DNA of 64,000 nucleotides. Source: Deinococcus aetherius. Lineage in GTDB: Bacteria; Deinococcota; Deinococci; Deinococcales; Deinococcaceae. Within the stretch, counting starts at the first letter, position 1; every line of letters begins with the position of its first letter. Under the pieces are notes generated by a model. The model worked only from the letters and a program-made list of their open reading frames with translations. It searched no databases and was not told where the DNA came from. Shown in pieces: positions 39,724 through 48,094 of the stretch. Where the stretch lies: assembly GCF_025997855.1 (NCBI RefSeq), contig NZ_AP026560.1, positions 1,142,001-1,206,000 on the forward strand. The letters run 5' to 3'. Position numbers and translations under genes: made by a program.

Positions 39724-41214
39724 TCAAGTTCCAGCACGTCGTCCCTCCATCGTGTGGTAGTTCACGCCCCGCCGGTACATCCACAGCGTCGAGCGATCCG
39801 GTCGCGTCCCGGTCCGCGCCTCCACCCAGTCCGCCATCTCGGCGTTGGTCATGTACCCCCGGGCGAGGACGCGGCGCAGTTCCTCCTCCTGCTCGGGCGT
39901 GAGAAGCCGCCGCCTTGGGTTCTTCTTTCCCCGCCACCAGTTCTCGATGCTTTCCAAGCCGCCCTGGTTGTACCGCCTCACCACCTCCACCACCGTGTTC
40001 CTGGCGAACCCCGTGGCGCGGACGAAGGGCAACACGGCGGGCTCCTCCTGCTGGGCGTACTGCCAGATCAGGTCCCAGCGCCGCTGCTCGGCGGGCGTGG
40101 GCGCCGCATCCCGCCTCGCCGCCAACTCCTCCAGCGTGAGATGCGGCTCAAGCGGCACTCGCTTGTAGGGCCGCCGCCCGTTCGCCCGACTCAGCCGGTC
40201 AGCCACCGCCTCGTACCAGGGCGGCACAGGCCGAAAGTTCACGACCAGAGGCTCCTTGGTCACCCCTGCGGCCTCGCACGTCCGCAAGAGGCGATGAGGC
40301 CAGTCCTCCAGCAGGAAGGCCAGTTGTCGCAGAAGCAAGCGGCGGTCGGGCAGGTCAAAGTCCTCGAAGCTGCGGTTGCGTCGCTGAGGGGGGCGCTCAG
40401 GCCCAGCCAAACCGCACGTTTCTGTAAGGTGGCCCTGCACGCCTTGCCTGAGCACGACCGCGAGCAACTGGTGAAGCACGTCGAAGCCTTCCAGACTCGG
40501 CACCTCGCCCTGCCCCGGCCAGGGGAGAACGCCCGAGACCGCGCCACCCAGGAGCCACGCCTGCAACCTCAGCACCTCGGGGTCGGCGTCCCTGGGGGGC
40601 GTGTCCCGGAGGTCCAGGCGGCACTCCGGGCAGAAGCCGAAGGGCGGTTCCGGCTGGGTGCTCCAGTCGGAGCCGAGCCCGAGGTCGTTGCGCTGAGGGG
40701 CGTAGGGAGCCTGGCAGCGCGGGCAGGCACCCTGGAGGGGGCAGGCGTGCCGTTCACACACCGTCACGAAGGACAGTCGCCAGTGGGTTCGCAAGAACAG
40801 GGCTTCCCGCAGGCAGGCGGGACAATAGGACAGGCCGGGTCGTCGCCGCTTGTACCCCTGGATGTAGAGGGGCATGATCCAGCGCACAGGGGCGCGGGGA
40901 GGAAGTTGGGTGACCACCTTGCCCTCGTATCGGCGCAGAGTCAGGGCGTGGATGGCATCCACGGAGAGCCCCGTGACCTCGGCCAAGGTCTCAGCCAGTC
41001 CTGGGCGCAGGAAGCGATCCGGGTCGAACCTCCAGAAGTAGGAGTCGCCAGTTATCCGGAAGGTGAAGTGGGGGAGGCGCTGGACGTTGGCGTGAGCGAG
41101 GCGGAGAAACCAGGAGGAGAACAGTTCATCTGCGTAAGGCCGGGGGTAGCAGGGTAACTTCCTCAATTGCCGGAGAGAAGCTGGGGTTGTTGATCGTGTC
41201 AGAGGATGTTCCAC
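39724..41214 (-). CDS. TniQ-family target selector, copy b, with IS630-like HTH tail
   Basis: This 496-residue protein has an N-terminal TniQ domain (KLPCYPRPYADELFSSWFLR) with zinc ligands C131, C134, C153, H156, C164, C167 and a CPEC pair at 195-198. Residues about 376-485 form two helix-turn-helix units in the style of IS630/Tc1 transposase N-termini (RATGFARNTVVEVVRRYNQG, then LTPEQEEELRRVLARG and MTNAEMADWVEARTG). This tail could read a specific target site. It starts 11 bases after the XRE gene and is probably co-transcribed with it. Confidence 0.85.
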   Translation of the reverse strand: MEHPLTRSTTPASLRQLRKLPCYPRPYADELFSSWFLRLAHANVQRLPHFTFRITGDSYFWRFDPDRFLRPGLAETLAEVTGLSVDAIHALTLRRYEGKVVTQLPPRAPVRWIMPLYIQGYKRRRPGLSYCPACLREALFLRTHWRLSFVTVCERHACPLQGACPRCQAPYAPQRNDLGLGSDWSTQPEPPFGFCPECRLDLRDTPPRDADPEVLRLQAWLLGGAVSGVLPWPGQGEVPSLEGFDVLHQLLAVVLRQGVQGHLTETCGLAGPERPPQRRNRSFEDFDLPDRRLLLRQLAFLLEDWPHRLLRTCEAAGVTKEPLVVNFRPVPPWYEAVADRLSRANGRRPYKRVPLEPHLTLEELAARRDAAPTPAEQRRWDLIWQYAQQEEPAVLPFVRATGFARNTVVEVVRRYNQGGLESIENWWRGKKNPRRRLLTPEQEEELRRVLARGYMTNAEMADWVEARTGTRPDRSTLWMYRRGVNYHTMEGRRAGT

Positions 41215-41225
41215 CAGCGTTCACC

Positions 41226-41468
41226 TCACAGCAGGTCCCGCAACTCCACCCCGACGCCCCGCGCCAGCGCGTCCATGTTGTCCACCGTGATATTCCGAAC
41301 CCCGCGTTCCACCTGCGAGATGTAGCTCCACGTCAGCCCACTCTTCTCCGCCAGGTCCTCCAGCGTCATCCCCTGCCGGTTGCGCTCTGCCCGCAGCTTC
41401 TCGGCGAAACGGCGGCGTGAGGCGCTGGCTTCCTGCGGGACGGGGTTCTTCCGGGGGCGGGGCACCAC
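41226..41468 (-). CDS. XRE-family regulator
   Basis: This 80-residue protein is a bare Cro/CI-type helix-turn-helix (MTLEDLAEKSGLTWSYISQV, then ERGVRNITVDNMDALARGVG) with a basic N-terminal arm. It precedes tniQ copy b by 11 bases on the same strand, so it probably controls that gene and itself. No other domain is present. Confidence 0.85.
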   Translation of the reverse strand: MVPRPRKNPVPQEASASRRRFAEKLRAERNRQGMTLEDLAEKSGLTWSYISQVERGVRNITVDNMDALARGVGVELRDLL

Positions 41469-41697
41469 CCCAGGGTCGTCAGCCTTCCCCGTCTAGGCCA
41501 TGCACTCCATATCTTATCACTTGAAATCTTATTTCCTGCTATACCGATGAGGCGGGGTCATTTCCTTCCCCGACAGCATTTACAACGGGACGTGGGGCTC
41601 ACTCCGCGTTCCACGGAGGGTTCATGAACGCGAAGTCGCTGGCACCGCTCGTTCCCTGCCTCGTGCTGCTCACCAGGTGTCAGGAGGTGTTGTGACG

Positions 41698-42342
41698 ATG
41701 CCGAGATGGTCCGTCCTGATCGGCCTGCTCGCCCTCGTGACGGCGCAGGCCGCCCCGCCTGCTGATTGCAGCAAATCAATGCTCGTACACAGCAGCTTTG
41801 TTATTTACAGCTCGAAGGCGAAGTTTCCTGATCCGTCCGAGGTGGTGACGCTCGACTTCTTCCACGAATTCAATCCGGCCGGAGCCGTCACGCTCTGCGG
41901 TTTTTCGTTCAAGCCCGACCGTAAAGCGGAGGTCTTGACCATCACGGCTCCACGGCTGGCGAACTTTTCAGCCCTCTTCAGGGAAGGCCGGCAGGACACG
42001 AAGAGGCTCGTTCTGGAGAACACCTACACCGACATGAGCATGGGAGGACCGGGGTCAAAATCGAATGCAGTTCTCGATCTCAACACCTACACCCTGACCT
42101 ACAGACCCCCGAGTTACAGCAGTGTGCCCTTCACGGTCGGTGTGAAGATAGACGGCGGTGCTATCCAGCCCCTGTACTACGACGGCAAGGCGAGCACGAT
42201 CAAGGTGCCGAGGAATGCCAGGACCGTTGATATTTACGCCAAAGTCGATCCTGAGATCATTACTCAATGGGATCGGGTCAGCATCGACCTCGGGAAAGCG
42301 GTGATCCGGTTCTATCGAGAGGCGAGTTTCCCGACGCGGTAA
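41698..42342 (+). CDS. Exported hypothetical protein
   Basis: This 214-residue protein has a signal peptide (WSVLIGLLALVTAQAAP) and a mature part rich in beta strand (EVVTLDFFHEFNPAGAVTLC, TYTLTYRPPSYSSVPFTVGV). Two Cys in the mature part (DCSKS and LCGFS) may pair. AGGAGG precedes two possible starts, GTG 41692 and ATG 41698. It lies between two tniQ genes with opposite transcription. Family not recognised. Confidence 0.6.
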   Translation: MPRWSVLIGLLALVTAQAAPPADCSKSMLVHSSFVIYSSKAKFPDPSEVVTLDFFHEFNPAGAVTLCGFSFKPDRKAEVLTITAPRLANFSALFREGRQDTKRLVLENTYTDMSMGGPGSKSNAVLDLNTYTLTYRPPSYSSVPFTVGVKIDGGAIQPLYYDGKASTIKVPRNARTVDIYAKVDPEIITQWDRVSIDLGKAVIRFYREASFPTR

Positions 42343-42420
42343 GTCCAAAGGGGGACCTGATTGGTCCCCCTCCTCTTGTGGCTCGCCGTTCCCCGGCCCG
42401 CTCCTCGAACCAGCACGCTC

Positions 42421-43797
42421 TCAGGCAGGGAGGGAGCCGACGATGCGGCTCCTGAGTGCCTCTTCCACCATCAGTGTCCACAGATGTCCGGCATGGGCGC
42501 TTCGCATCCTGATCAGGGCTCCAACGGTCCCTGGCGCCGTCAAGGCCGTTCGGCATTCCGGCATGTCCAGCATCCGGCCGATGACCTGATCCAGCACGCC
42601 GGACTCGGCCAGCTTCTTTATCCCCCGGTACATGGCGGGGTAACTCACGTGCCCCGTCCATTTTCCCGTCCACTCTGTCTGCCGTGTGCCCTTCAGGTTG
42701 CGGGTGCACCAGGCCTGGAGGACCTCCCGGGCCCCCTTCTGCTTGCGGCTGGTTCTGGGCACCGGCGGGATGAGCGGGGCGATGACCCGCCACTGCCTCT
42801 CCGTGAACTGGAAGGTTTTCCGCCCGGACTGCACGGGTGGCAGATGGCGGGCGTCCGGCGACAGGGCCAGGAAGACCAGCTCTCGGAACCAGTCGGGCAC
42901 CCCGGCGTTGCCACTCGCCCACCCCACGACTCGATGTGGGCGAACATTCTCTTCCCGCAGCCGTCTCAGGCAGGCCACCAGCCCGTCCACCATCCGTTCG
43001 CCGGCCGCCACCACGACCTCCCGCCGTTCCCGGACCCCACTGGTCTCGGGCCGCCACTTCGCAACGCCCGTCTGCGCCCTGGTGGGGTAGTGCAGTTGCA
43101 GGAAGCTTTCCAGAAGCCCCTGGAACTCCCGGGCGTCCAGACGCAGGTCGCCCCAGAGCACCTCCCCCGTGGCGGTCGCCTCGGCCATCAGGTCCTGAAT
43201 GAACAGGGCATGTTTCCGGGTGACCTCATCGAGGGATGGGGGGTCGGGGAGTGCCTGACGGCAGCCGGGGCAGGAGCCCGGGCGATGCTCCATCAACCGC
43301 CTGCGGCTGGAGCGCCTCCGATGCAACCGGACGTGGTCAAGGGGTGACTGACAGTGGGGGCAGGCATCGATGAGGGGCAGGCTGTGTCTCCGGCAGATCA
43401 CGCTGGTGGTCAGTCGCCATGATCGCTGCACCACTCCTGTCTCCCGGACGCAGGCAGGGCAGAGGGGATGCCCCCTCACCCCATGAACGCCCCGGTGCTT
43501 CCCCATCATCACGAGAAACCTGGGGTTGGCGTCGGGTCGCGCGCTCTCGTGGAGACGGCTCAGCATCGGGAGCACACTGCACTGGAGGAGCCGCTCGAGT
43601 GGAACGCCCGTCGCCCCGGCGAGCACGGCGAGTTCGTCCGGGGTGACACTCACGTCCGGGTCACGCTTCCAGAACGAGGGCAGGCCCAGAACCGCCGTCA
43701 GACGCATCGGGCGCATTCTGTTTGCGAGGGCGAGTCGGGTGACGTAACTGCTCAGCACCTCGTCGTCGCGTGGAGCAGGAAAGACCGGGAGCCGCAC
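42421..43797 (-). CDS. tniQ: TniQ-family protein, copy c, core operon, with IS5/DUF4096-like tail
   Basis: This 458-residue protein has an N-terminal TniQ domain (LPVFPAPRDDEVLSSYVTRL) with zinc ligands C113, C116, C135, H138, C146, C149 and a further CPGC. Residues about 330-410 read FQFTERQWRVIAPLIPP, then REVLQAWCTRNLKGT and YRGIKKLAESGVLDQVIGRM. This is the pattern of DUF4096, the N-terminal DNA-binding domain of IS5-type transposases. GTG 43797 directly follows the tnsC stop (TAAGTG). Being in the core operon, it is the most likely comM selector. Confidence 0.85.
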   Translation of the reverse strand: MRLPVFPAPRDDEVLSSYVTRLALANRMRPMRLTAVLGLPSFWKRDPDVSVTPDELAVLAGATGVPLERLLQCSVLPMLSRLHESARPDANPRFLVMMGKHRGVHGVRGHPLCPACVRETGVVQRSWRLTTSVICRRHSLPLIDACPHCQSPLDHVRLHRRRSSRRRLMEHRPGSCPGCRQALPDPPSLDEVTRKHALFIQDLMAEATATGEVLWGDLRLDAREFQGLLESFLQLHYPTRAQTGVAKWRPETSGVRERREVVVAAGERMVDGLVACLRRLREENVRPHRVVGWASGNAGVPDWFRELVFLALSPDARHLPPVQSGRKTFQFTERQWRVIAPLIPPVPRTSRKQKGAREVLQAWCTRNLKGTRQTEWTGKWTGHVSYPAMYRGIKKLAESGVLDQVIGRMLDMPECRTALTAPGTVGALIRMRSAHAGHLWTLMVEEALRSRIVGSLPA

Positions 43798-44637
43798 TTA
43801 CACCACCCGGTCCAGCACATCCATGTACTTGCGGTAGTCCCTCAGGGAGTCCAGCTTCAAATCGCCATGTTCGAGCAGGGTGCCCTCGACCAGGTCGAGG
43901 ATGTGACCAAGGATGCCACGGGACTGGGAGAGCACATACTCTACTGCCGCGTCGCTGATGTCGTCCTTCTCTAGTTCCGACACCTTGACCATCAGGCTCT
44001 TCACCACGTTCACATCCTTCAACCGTGGGAGCCGTCCACGCGAGAAGCTAAAGCGGGTATTCAGTTGAGGATCCTGCGCCAGCACTTCGGCCAGTGCCTC
44101 CGTCCCCACGGGAACCACGCACAGGTCTGCCTGGATAAGCGCCTTGATGCAGCGCAGGAACCCCTTCCCTTTTCCCTCCGTGGTCGCGCAGTCATGAAAC
44201 TCGTCGAGGAAGATCAGGCCCAACTTCACTTTTTTCGCCAGGGCGATGAAGCGTTTCATGCGTTCTGCGTGGGTGCCAGCCTCGGGATCGATGTCTTGCA
44301 CGCATTCCAACAGGGCGATGCTCAGCTGGTCTACCCTGATGATCTGGGTCATGTTGACCATGATGGCTGGAATGTGCAGGGCTTCCTCGCTCTCCACGGG
44401 GGGGTGTACTGTCAGGTACCGTTGGATCAGTCCGGATTTACCCCCATTACTCTCCGCGATGATGGCGATGCTGCGTGTTCGGTGACGCTGTGGGTCGGTG
44501 GCGATGGCGTGGAGACGCTCCAGCAGAGCCTGACGGCCCGGTTCGGGGTACCACAGCAGCTCGCGTCGCCGGATGATCTCGTGACGAGAGTTTTTTTGCT
44601 CGTGACCATCCTCGCGACGGAAATCTTCTCCACTCAT
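43798..44637 (-). CDS. tnsC: TnsC/TniB-type AAA+ transposition regulator
   Basis: This 279-residue AAA+ ATPase has Walker A AESNGGKS at residues 61-68, Walker B LIFLDE at 141-146, and a sensor segment near VPVGTEALAEVLAQD. TnsC polymerises on target DNA, contacts TniQ and activates TnsB. It is short, like TniB and the compact TnsC of CRISPR-associated Tn7-like elements. ATG 44637 overlaps the tnsAB stop (ATGA), and the stop abuts tniQ copy c, so all three genes are one operon. Confidence 0.9.
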   Translation of the reverse strand: MSGEDFRREDGHEQKNSRHEIIRRRELLWYPEPGRQALLERLHAIATDPQRHRTRSIAIIAESNGGKSGLIQRYLTVHPPVESEEALHIPAIMVNMTQIIRVDQLSIALLECVQDIDPEAGTHAERMKRFIALAKKVKLGLIFLDEFHDCATTEGKGKGFLRCIKALIQADLCVVPVGTEALAEVLAQDPQLNTRFSFSRGRLPRLKDVNVVKSLMVKVSELEKDDISDAAVEYVLSQSRGILGHILDLVEGTLLEHGDLKLDSLRDYRKYMDVLDRVV

Positions 44638-47087
44638 TTTAGCCCTCCGGGGGGATTCTCTTCGAAGACAATCTCAGCGGGCTGGATGCTGGGACGTGTA
44701 CCGGGCCTTTCTACCGGCGGGGGTTTCAAACTGGTCAGGGAAGTGGCTGGTGCCTTTTGCTTCCCTTGCTGGAGGCGCTCCTGCCGCTCCACCATCACCT
44801 CCGCCAACAGTTGTTGAGGGGTCTTGACCCGGTCGAGGGCGGACTGCCGCGCCGCCCGGAAACGCCCTTTGATCTCCACCCATTCCTGGAGGCTCAGCGG
44901 CCCCTCCACTCCCTCGGGCAGGCGGGCTTGCAAGTGGATCAGGGCGCCCGTGTCCGGGTGCACGGCCCGGGCTGTGGAGATGTCGTCCGGGTTGTACAGC
45001 ACCTCGACGCTGGCTCCCCGGACGATCAGGGGGTCCAGTTCAGGAGCGTTGTAGATCAGGCCGAGCAGCTTGATGCCCTCCTGCCCGCATTTCTTGATCT
45101 CCTGTGGATGCATCCGGTTCCGCAGGAACTCCAGCTGGGTGGTCGACGGGGGACGCCAGGCCGTCAGCCCCTGATCCAGGAGGTGTTGCGCGTGCTCGTG
45201 CCGGGTCAGCTCCCGCAGTGGCGCACAGAGATTGTTGTGGCGCTCCACGATCCTCTGGTGGTAACGGTTGAGATCGGCGATGGTCAGCACGGCGCCACGC
45301 TGGGCGTCGTATTTGCCCCGGTTCGCGATGTTGTTCATGGTCGTCCCCGGCAGGATGTGCTGGTAGTGCGTCGTGATTCCGATGGTTCGCTCCTCGATTC
45401 CGCCGTGATGCCGCGACCACTGGTTCCGTGGGAGCACGGTGATCCCGAGATGGGCCAGCACACGCTTGACCTGCCGGTTGATGAATTCCGACCCGCCGTC
45501 CAGACGCAGACGCTGGGGGAGTCCCATCGCCTGTGGCACCGTCACGACCCCTGCCGCCACCAGCTCACTCGTGTCCCCCAGGAAGAGGTCTCGGAGCACC
45601 CGCAGGACGAGGGCAGCGCTGATGGGTTTCACGACGACCACGGAGCGCAGGACCTGGGAGGTCACCACGTCCACGATGTTGATGATGTTGCCCCGTCGAG
45701 CCTCCGGGTGCCGCTGCCTCTTGCCACGCCCTTCCCGCAGCGGAACCACCGTCAGCCCCTCCTCACGTGTGAACACGTCACAGGGTGTGCAGTCCACACC
45801 CAGGAGTTCGCCGTACCGTCGCACTTCCAGATGCCCCTGGCGCGGCTCGAGGGCCTGCGCCTTCTCCCGGCCCTCCCGCAACAGCGTTGCCTGCACCGGG
45901 TCCTGTTCCCACAGGCGATCCGCGAAGCGCCGAACCGTGTTGTACGCGGGGGGCGGGAGTTCCTCGGCCAGGCAGGCCTTCCGCACCAGCTCGGACAGAT
46001 TGCTGACCGTCGCCGTCCTGCCCGCCGTTCCCACAGGGACGAAGTAGTGCTCCCGTGCCAGTCGCTCCATGATGGCGGTGACCCTGGCCTCGACCTGCCG
46101 CCTGGGTTTTCCCTGCCCGGGACGGGCCAGGTACGGGACAAGCTCCGTGAAGGTGATCCCGGGTGCCCCTGCCTCCACCAGAGCCTCACGGAAGCGGTAG
46201 ACCGTTCGCCCCGAGACGCCGACCCTCTGACCCAGTTCTTCCGCCTGCTCGTTGTCCAGGGGCCGGGTCGGGTCGGAATACAGGGCGAAGAGTTGCAGCG
46301 CCCGTTGCCCCCGCTCCGTCCTGAGGAACTGGGCCTCGAGCCGCAATTCCCCCCCCTGATCGGTGGACTCGTCGGGCGTGAGCACCTGCTCCAGGCTCTC
46401 CCTGAGCAGGGCACGGAGGGGCCAGCCGACCGGTGAGGGTGGGAGGGGAATGCTCCTCCCCGGGAGGTCGACCAGGCAGGTGGGGGGCAGGGCGGTCACG
46501 TCCGCGACGAGTTCCCGCCGGGCCAGCATGCTGAGCAGGGTGGCGTCCAGGTGGGCCGACAGTCTGGGCGCCACCTCTTTGAGCAGAAGGCGGAGGGTTA
46601 CCAGGGGCAGGGCGCCGCGCTCCCGGAGCGTCTTCCGGGCCAGTTCGCCAAGTTCGGCGGAGCCCTCCACCCCATGGAACGGGCCGAAGGTGATGGCCTG
46701 TTGCACCCGCTCACGGGGGAGGTCTCGCTCGGTGACCACGTACAGCGGTCGCCCGAGTCCCTCCAGGCGGGTCACCCGCGCCTGCCAGGCATCAGCGTTC
46801 TCCTGCAACAGCAGGGGAAGAAGCTTTCGGGGCTTGCATTCGAGCGACAGCACCCGCCCGTCCGTGAAGGTGACCGTGAAGTCCGGTGTGTAGGTGTGGC
46901 TGGCACCGTCGGAGGTGTAGACCGTGACGCTCTCCGCCCGTTCGACGGAGACGACCCCGCCATCCACGTCGAGCATCTGCAACAGCCGCTCCTCGACGGT
47001 GCTTTCGAAGCGTACCGTCACACCCAGACGGGTCAGCAGCACCTCCCCCTTGCGACTCAGGAGTGAGCCGTCATAACCCCGACTCAT
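44634..47087 (-). CDS. tnsAB: TnsA-TnsB fusion transposase
   Basis: This 817-residue protein starts with a TnsA-type nuclease: Glu in ESTVEER near 28-33, Asp69 in YTPDF, and Lys85 in SLECKP. From about residue 220 come helix-turn-helix regions and a TnsB/Mu-type DDE core with D432 (LLGVDCTPC), D530 (LRLDGGSEF) and E566 (HHGGIEERT). The Asp-35-Glu spacing is exact. TnsA cuts 5' ends and TnsB joins 3' ends, so a fusion predicts cut-and-paste. ATG 47087 has AAGGTGAG upstream; the open frame extends further toward the end but without a good start. Confidence 0.9.
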   Translation of the reverse strand: MSRGYDGSLLSRKGEVLLTRLGVTVRFESTVEERLLQMLDVDGGVVSVERAESVTVYTSDGASHTYTPDFTVTFTDGRVLSLECKPRKLLPLLLQENADAWQARVTRLEGLGRPLYVVTERDLPRERVQQAITFGPFHGVEGSAELGELARKTLRERGALPLVTLRLLLKEVAPRLSAHLDATLLSMLARRELVADVTALPPTCLVDLPGRSIPLPPSPVGWPLRALLRESLEQVLTPDESTDQGGELRLEAQFLRTERGQRALQLFALYSDPTRPLDNEQAEELGQRVGVSGRTVYRFREALVEAGAPGITFTELVPYLARPGQGKPRRQVEARVTAIMERLAREHYFVPVGTAGRTATVSNLSELVRKACLAEELPPPAYNTVRRFADRLWEQDPVQATLLREGREKAQALEPRQGHLEVRRYGELLGVDCTPCDVFTREEGLTVVPLREGRGKRQRHPEARRGNIINIVDVVTSQVLRSVVVVKPISAALVLRVLRDLFLGDTSELVAAGVVTVPQAMGLPQRLRLDGGSEFINRQVKRVLAHLGITVLPRNQWSRHHGGIEERTIGITTHYQHILPGTTMNNIANRGKYDAQRGAVLTIADLNRYHQRIVERHNNLCAPLRELTRHEHAQHLLDQGLTAWRPPSTTQLEFLRNRMHPQEIKKCGQEGIKLLGLIYNAPELDPLIVRGASVEVLYNPDDISTARAVHPDTGALIHLQARLPEGVEGPLSLQEWVEIKGRFRAARQSALDRVKTPQQLLAEVMVERQERLQQGKQKAPATSLTSLKPPPVERPGTRPSIQPAEIVFEENPPGGLK

Positions 47088-47363
47088 CTCACCTTCCCGA
47101 CGATGAGGAATACGGACCCTTGCGCCCCACCGGGGCGCCGCGACATACTCTTCATAGGTCTCCCAGACCTGAAGCCCTCTCGTGCGCCTGTTCCGATGGC
47201 CGTCAGAACAGGCGCTTTTTGTGGAGCACTTCAGCAGACGAGGCTGGAGCACTCGTCCAGTCCGATAATAGAACAGAGTATTTACGCCCGTGTCAAAATG
47301 CCTGAAGTCATAATTTTTTTGGGGTTCCTGGTGGGACAGGAGGAAGAGGGCATCCCTCCGCTG

Positions 47364-47519
47364 CTGCCATGGCAAATGGAGAGGTGTTCCGGAGCTGCTG
47401 ACACGGTAAATGGAGACGTTTTAACCTGCTGACATGGCAAAGAGAGACACTGACGCACAGGATGGAGAGGGGGCAGGAAAAACGCCGTGTTCTGGTGACA
47501 GGGCAAACGGAAGATGACA
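47364..47519 (-). repeat. Right transposon end with four transposase binding repeats
   Basis: Four inverted copies of the 16-base repeat lie at 47364-47379, 47398-47413, 47429-47444 and 47495-47510, oriented opposite to those of the left end. They are closer together than on the left, as at Tn7 right ends. The terminus reads AAGATGACA (reversed TGTCATCTT), like the TGTCATTTTC start of Tn402/Tn5053-type ends. The stretch 47088-47363 must hold the tnsAB promoter; no clear one is seen. Confidence 0.8.
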
Positions 47520-47819
47520 GAGACGGAGGGCAGCGCTCAGGTGCGGGCCCGGGTCAGCCGCGCCCGGGGGGCGATGCTGGCCCGGCAGGGGGGCCGCAAC
47601 AGCGACCTGGGCGGACAGGCCCTGCGGCGGCACGCGCCGCTGAAGCCCGGCCCCGACGCCTTCCTCCGCGCCGCCGCCCGGCAACTCAACCTGACGGGGC
47701 GGGGCTTCGACCGGGTGCTGCGCGTCGCCCGCACCGTCGCCGACCTGGCGGGCAGCGCGGACATCAGCGAGGCGCACCTCGCGGAGGCGGTGACGTATCG
47801 CCCGCGCGAGCTAAGTTAG
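47520..47819 (+). pseudogene. comM: comM (yifB) 3' fragment
   Basis: The final 100 codons of comM encode [40 protein letters not shown] and [13 protein letters not shown], the C-terminal lid of the ComM/YifB ATPase. They start directly at the transposon end. Compared with a normal protein of about 500 residues, some 340 codons between this piece and the 5' piece are missing. Confidence 0.88.
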
Positions 47820-47828
47820 ACGCCTCTC

Positions 47829-48065
47829 TCAACGTGAGTCGTCGCCGCCTCCCGGGTCCGTTCCGTCCGGGGTCACGTCGGGGTCTAGCACGGCGGGCAC
47901 GGCACTCGTGTTGGCGTTGGCGACGGCGGGCAGCGCGATCTCGTCGCCCTGCCAGAGTTCGCCGTCCGCCGCCGGGGGGTTTTCCAGGTTGCCCCCCTCC
48001 CGCTCGACCTCCTCGACGCTGCGGCCCAGGGGCGTGTCGCCGTAACGGTTCTCGCTGTCGGTCAT
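47829..48065 (-). CDS. Small acidic PLGRSVEEVE protein 1
   Basis: This 78-residue acidic protein starts with RYGDTPLGRSVEEVEREGGN, followed by a Pro/Ala/Asp-rich disordered tail. The same motif opens the next protein and the one at 57721. GGGGGAG lies before ATG 48065. The family is not known to me. The shared start suggests a binding helix and the variable tail a linker. Confidence 0.6.
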   Translation of the reverse strand: MTDSENRYGDTPLGRSVEEVEREGGNLENPPAADGELWQGDEIALPAVANANTSAVPAVLDPDVTPDGTDPGGGDDSR

Positions 48066-48094
48066 GGCCTCTCCCCCTGCCTTCGCGCCCGGCG

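Larger units (their letters stand above)
19472..47519. mobile_element. Tn7-like transposon in comM (TnsAB fusion, TnsC, three TniQ)
   Basis: This 28-kb element is bounded by imperfect inverted ends. The left reads TGACATTTTCCATTTAAC and the right, reversed, TGTCATCTTCCGTTTGCC. Each end has four copies of a 16-base repeat. The core operon reads inward from the right end as in Tn7: TnsA-TnsB fusion, TnsC, TniQ. Two extra tniQ genes and about 20 cargo genes lie inside. A TnsA domain predicts cut-and-paste movement. The flanks (CGCGA and GAGAC) are not a target duplication and the middle of comM is missing. No CRISPR array or cas gene is present. Confidence 0.85.

Noticed and set aside
19472..47519. 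A CRISPR-associated transposon (CAST)
   Set aside because: TnsAB, TnsC and TniQ raise the question, but I found no array of regularly spaced repeats and no Cas6, Cas7, Cas8 or Cas12k-like frame in or near the element.
19472..47519. A Tn5053/Tn402-type element (TniA, TniB, TniQ)
   Set aside because: The ends start TGTCAT-like and TnsC is short as in TniB, but the transposase has an N-terminal TnsA-type nuclease domain, which that family lacks.
19471..47519. ATGACA at both junctions as a 6-bp target duplication
   Set aside because: TGACA is better explained as the element terminus, since the inverted-end match begins with it and resembles the TGTCA start of related elements. The comM sequence on the two sides is also not continuous.
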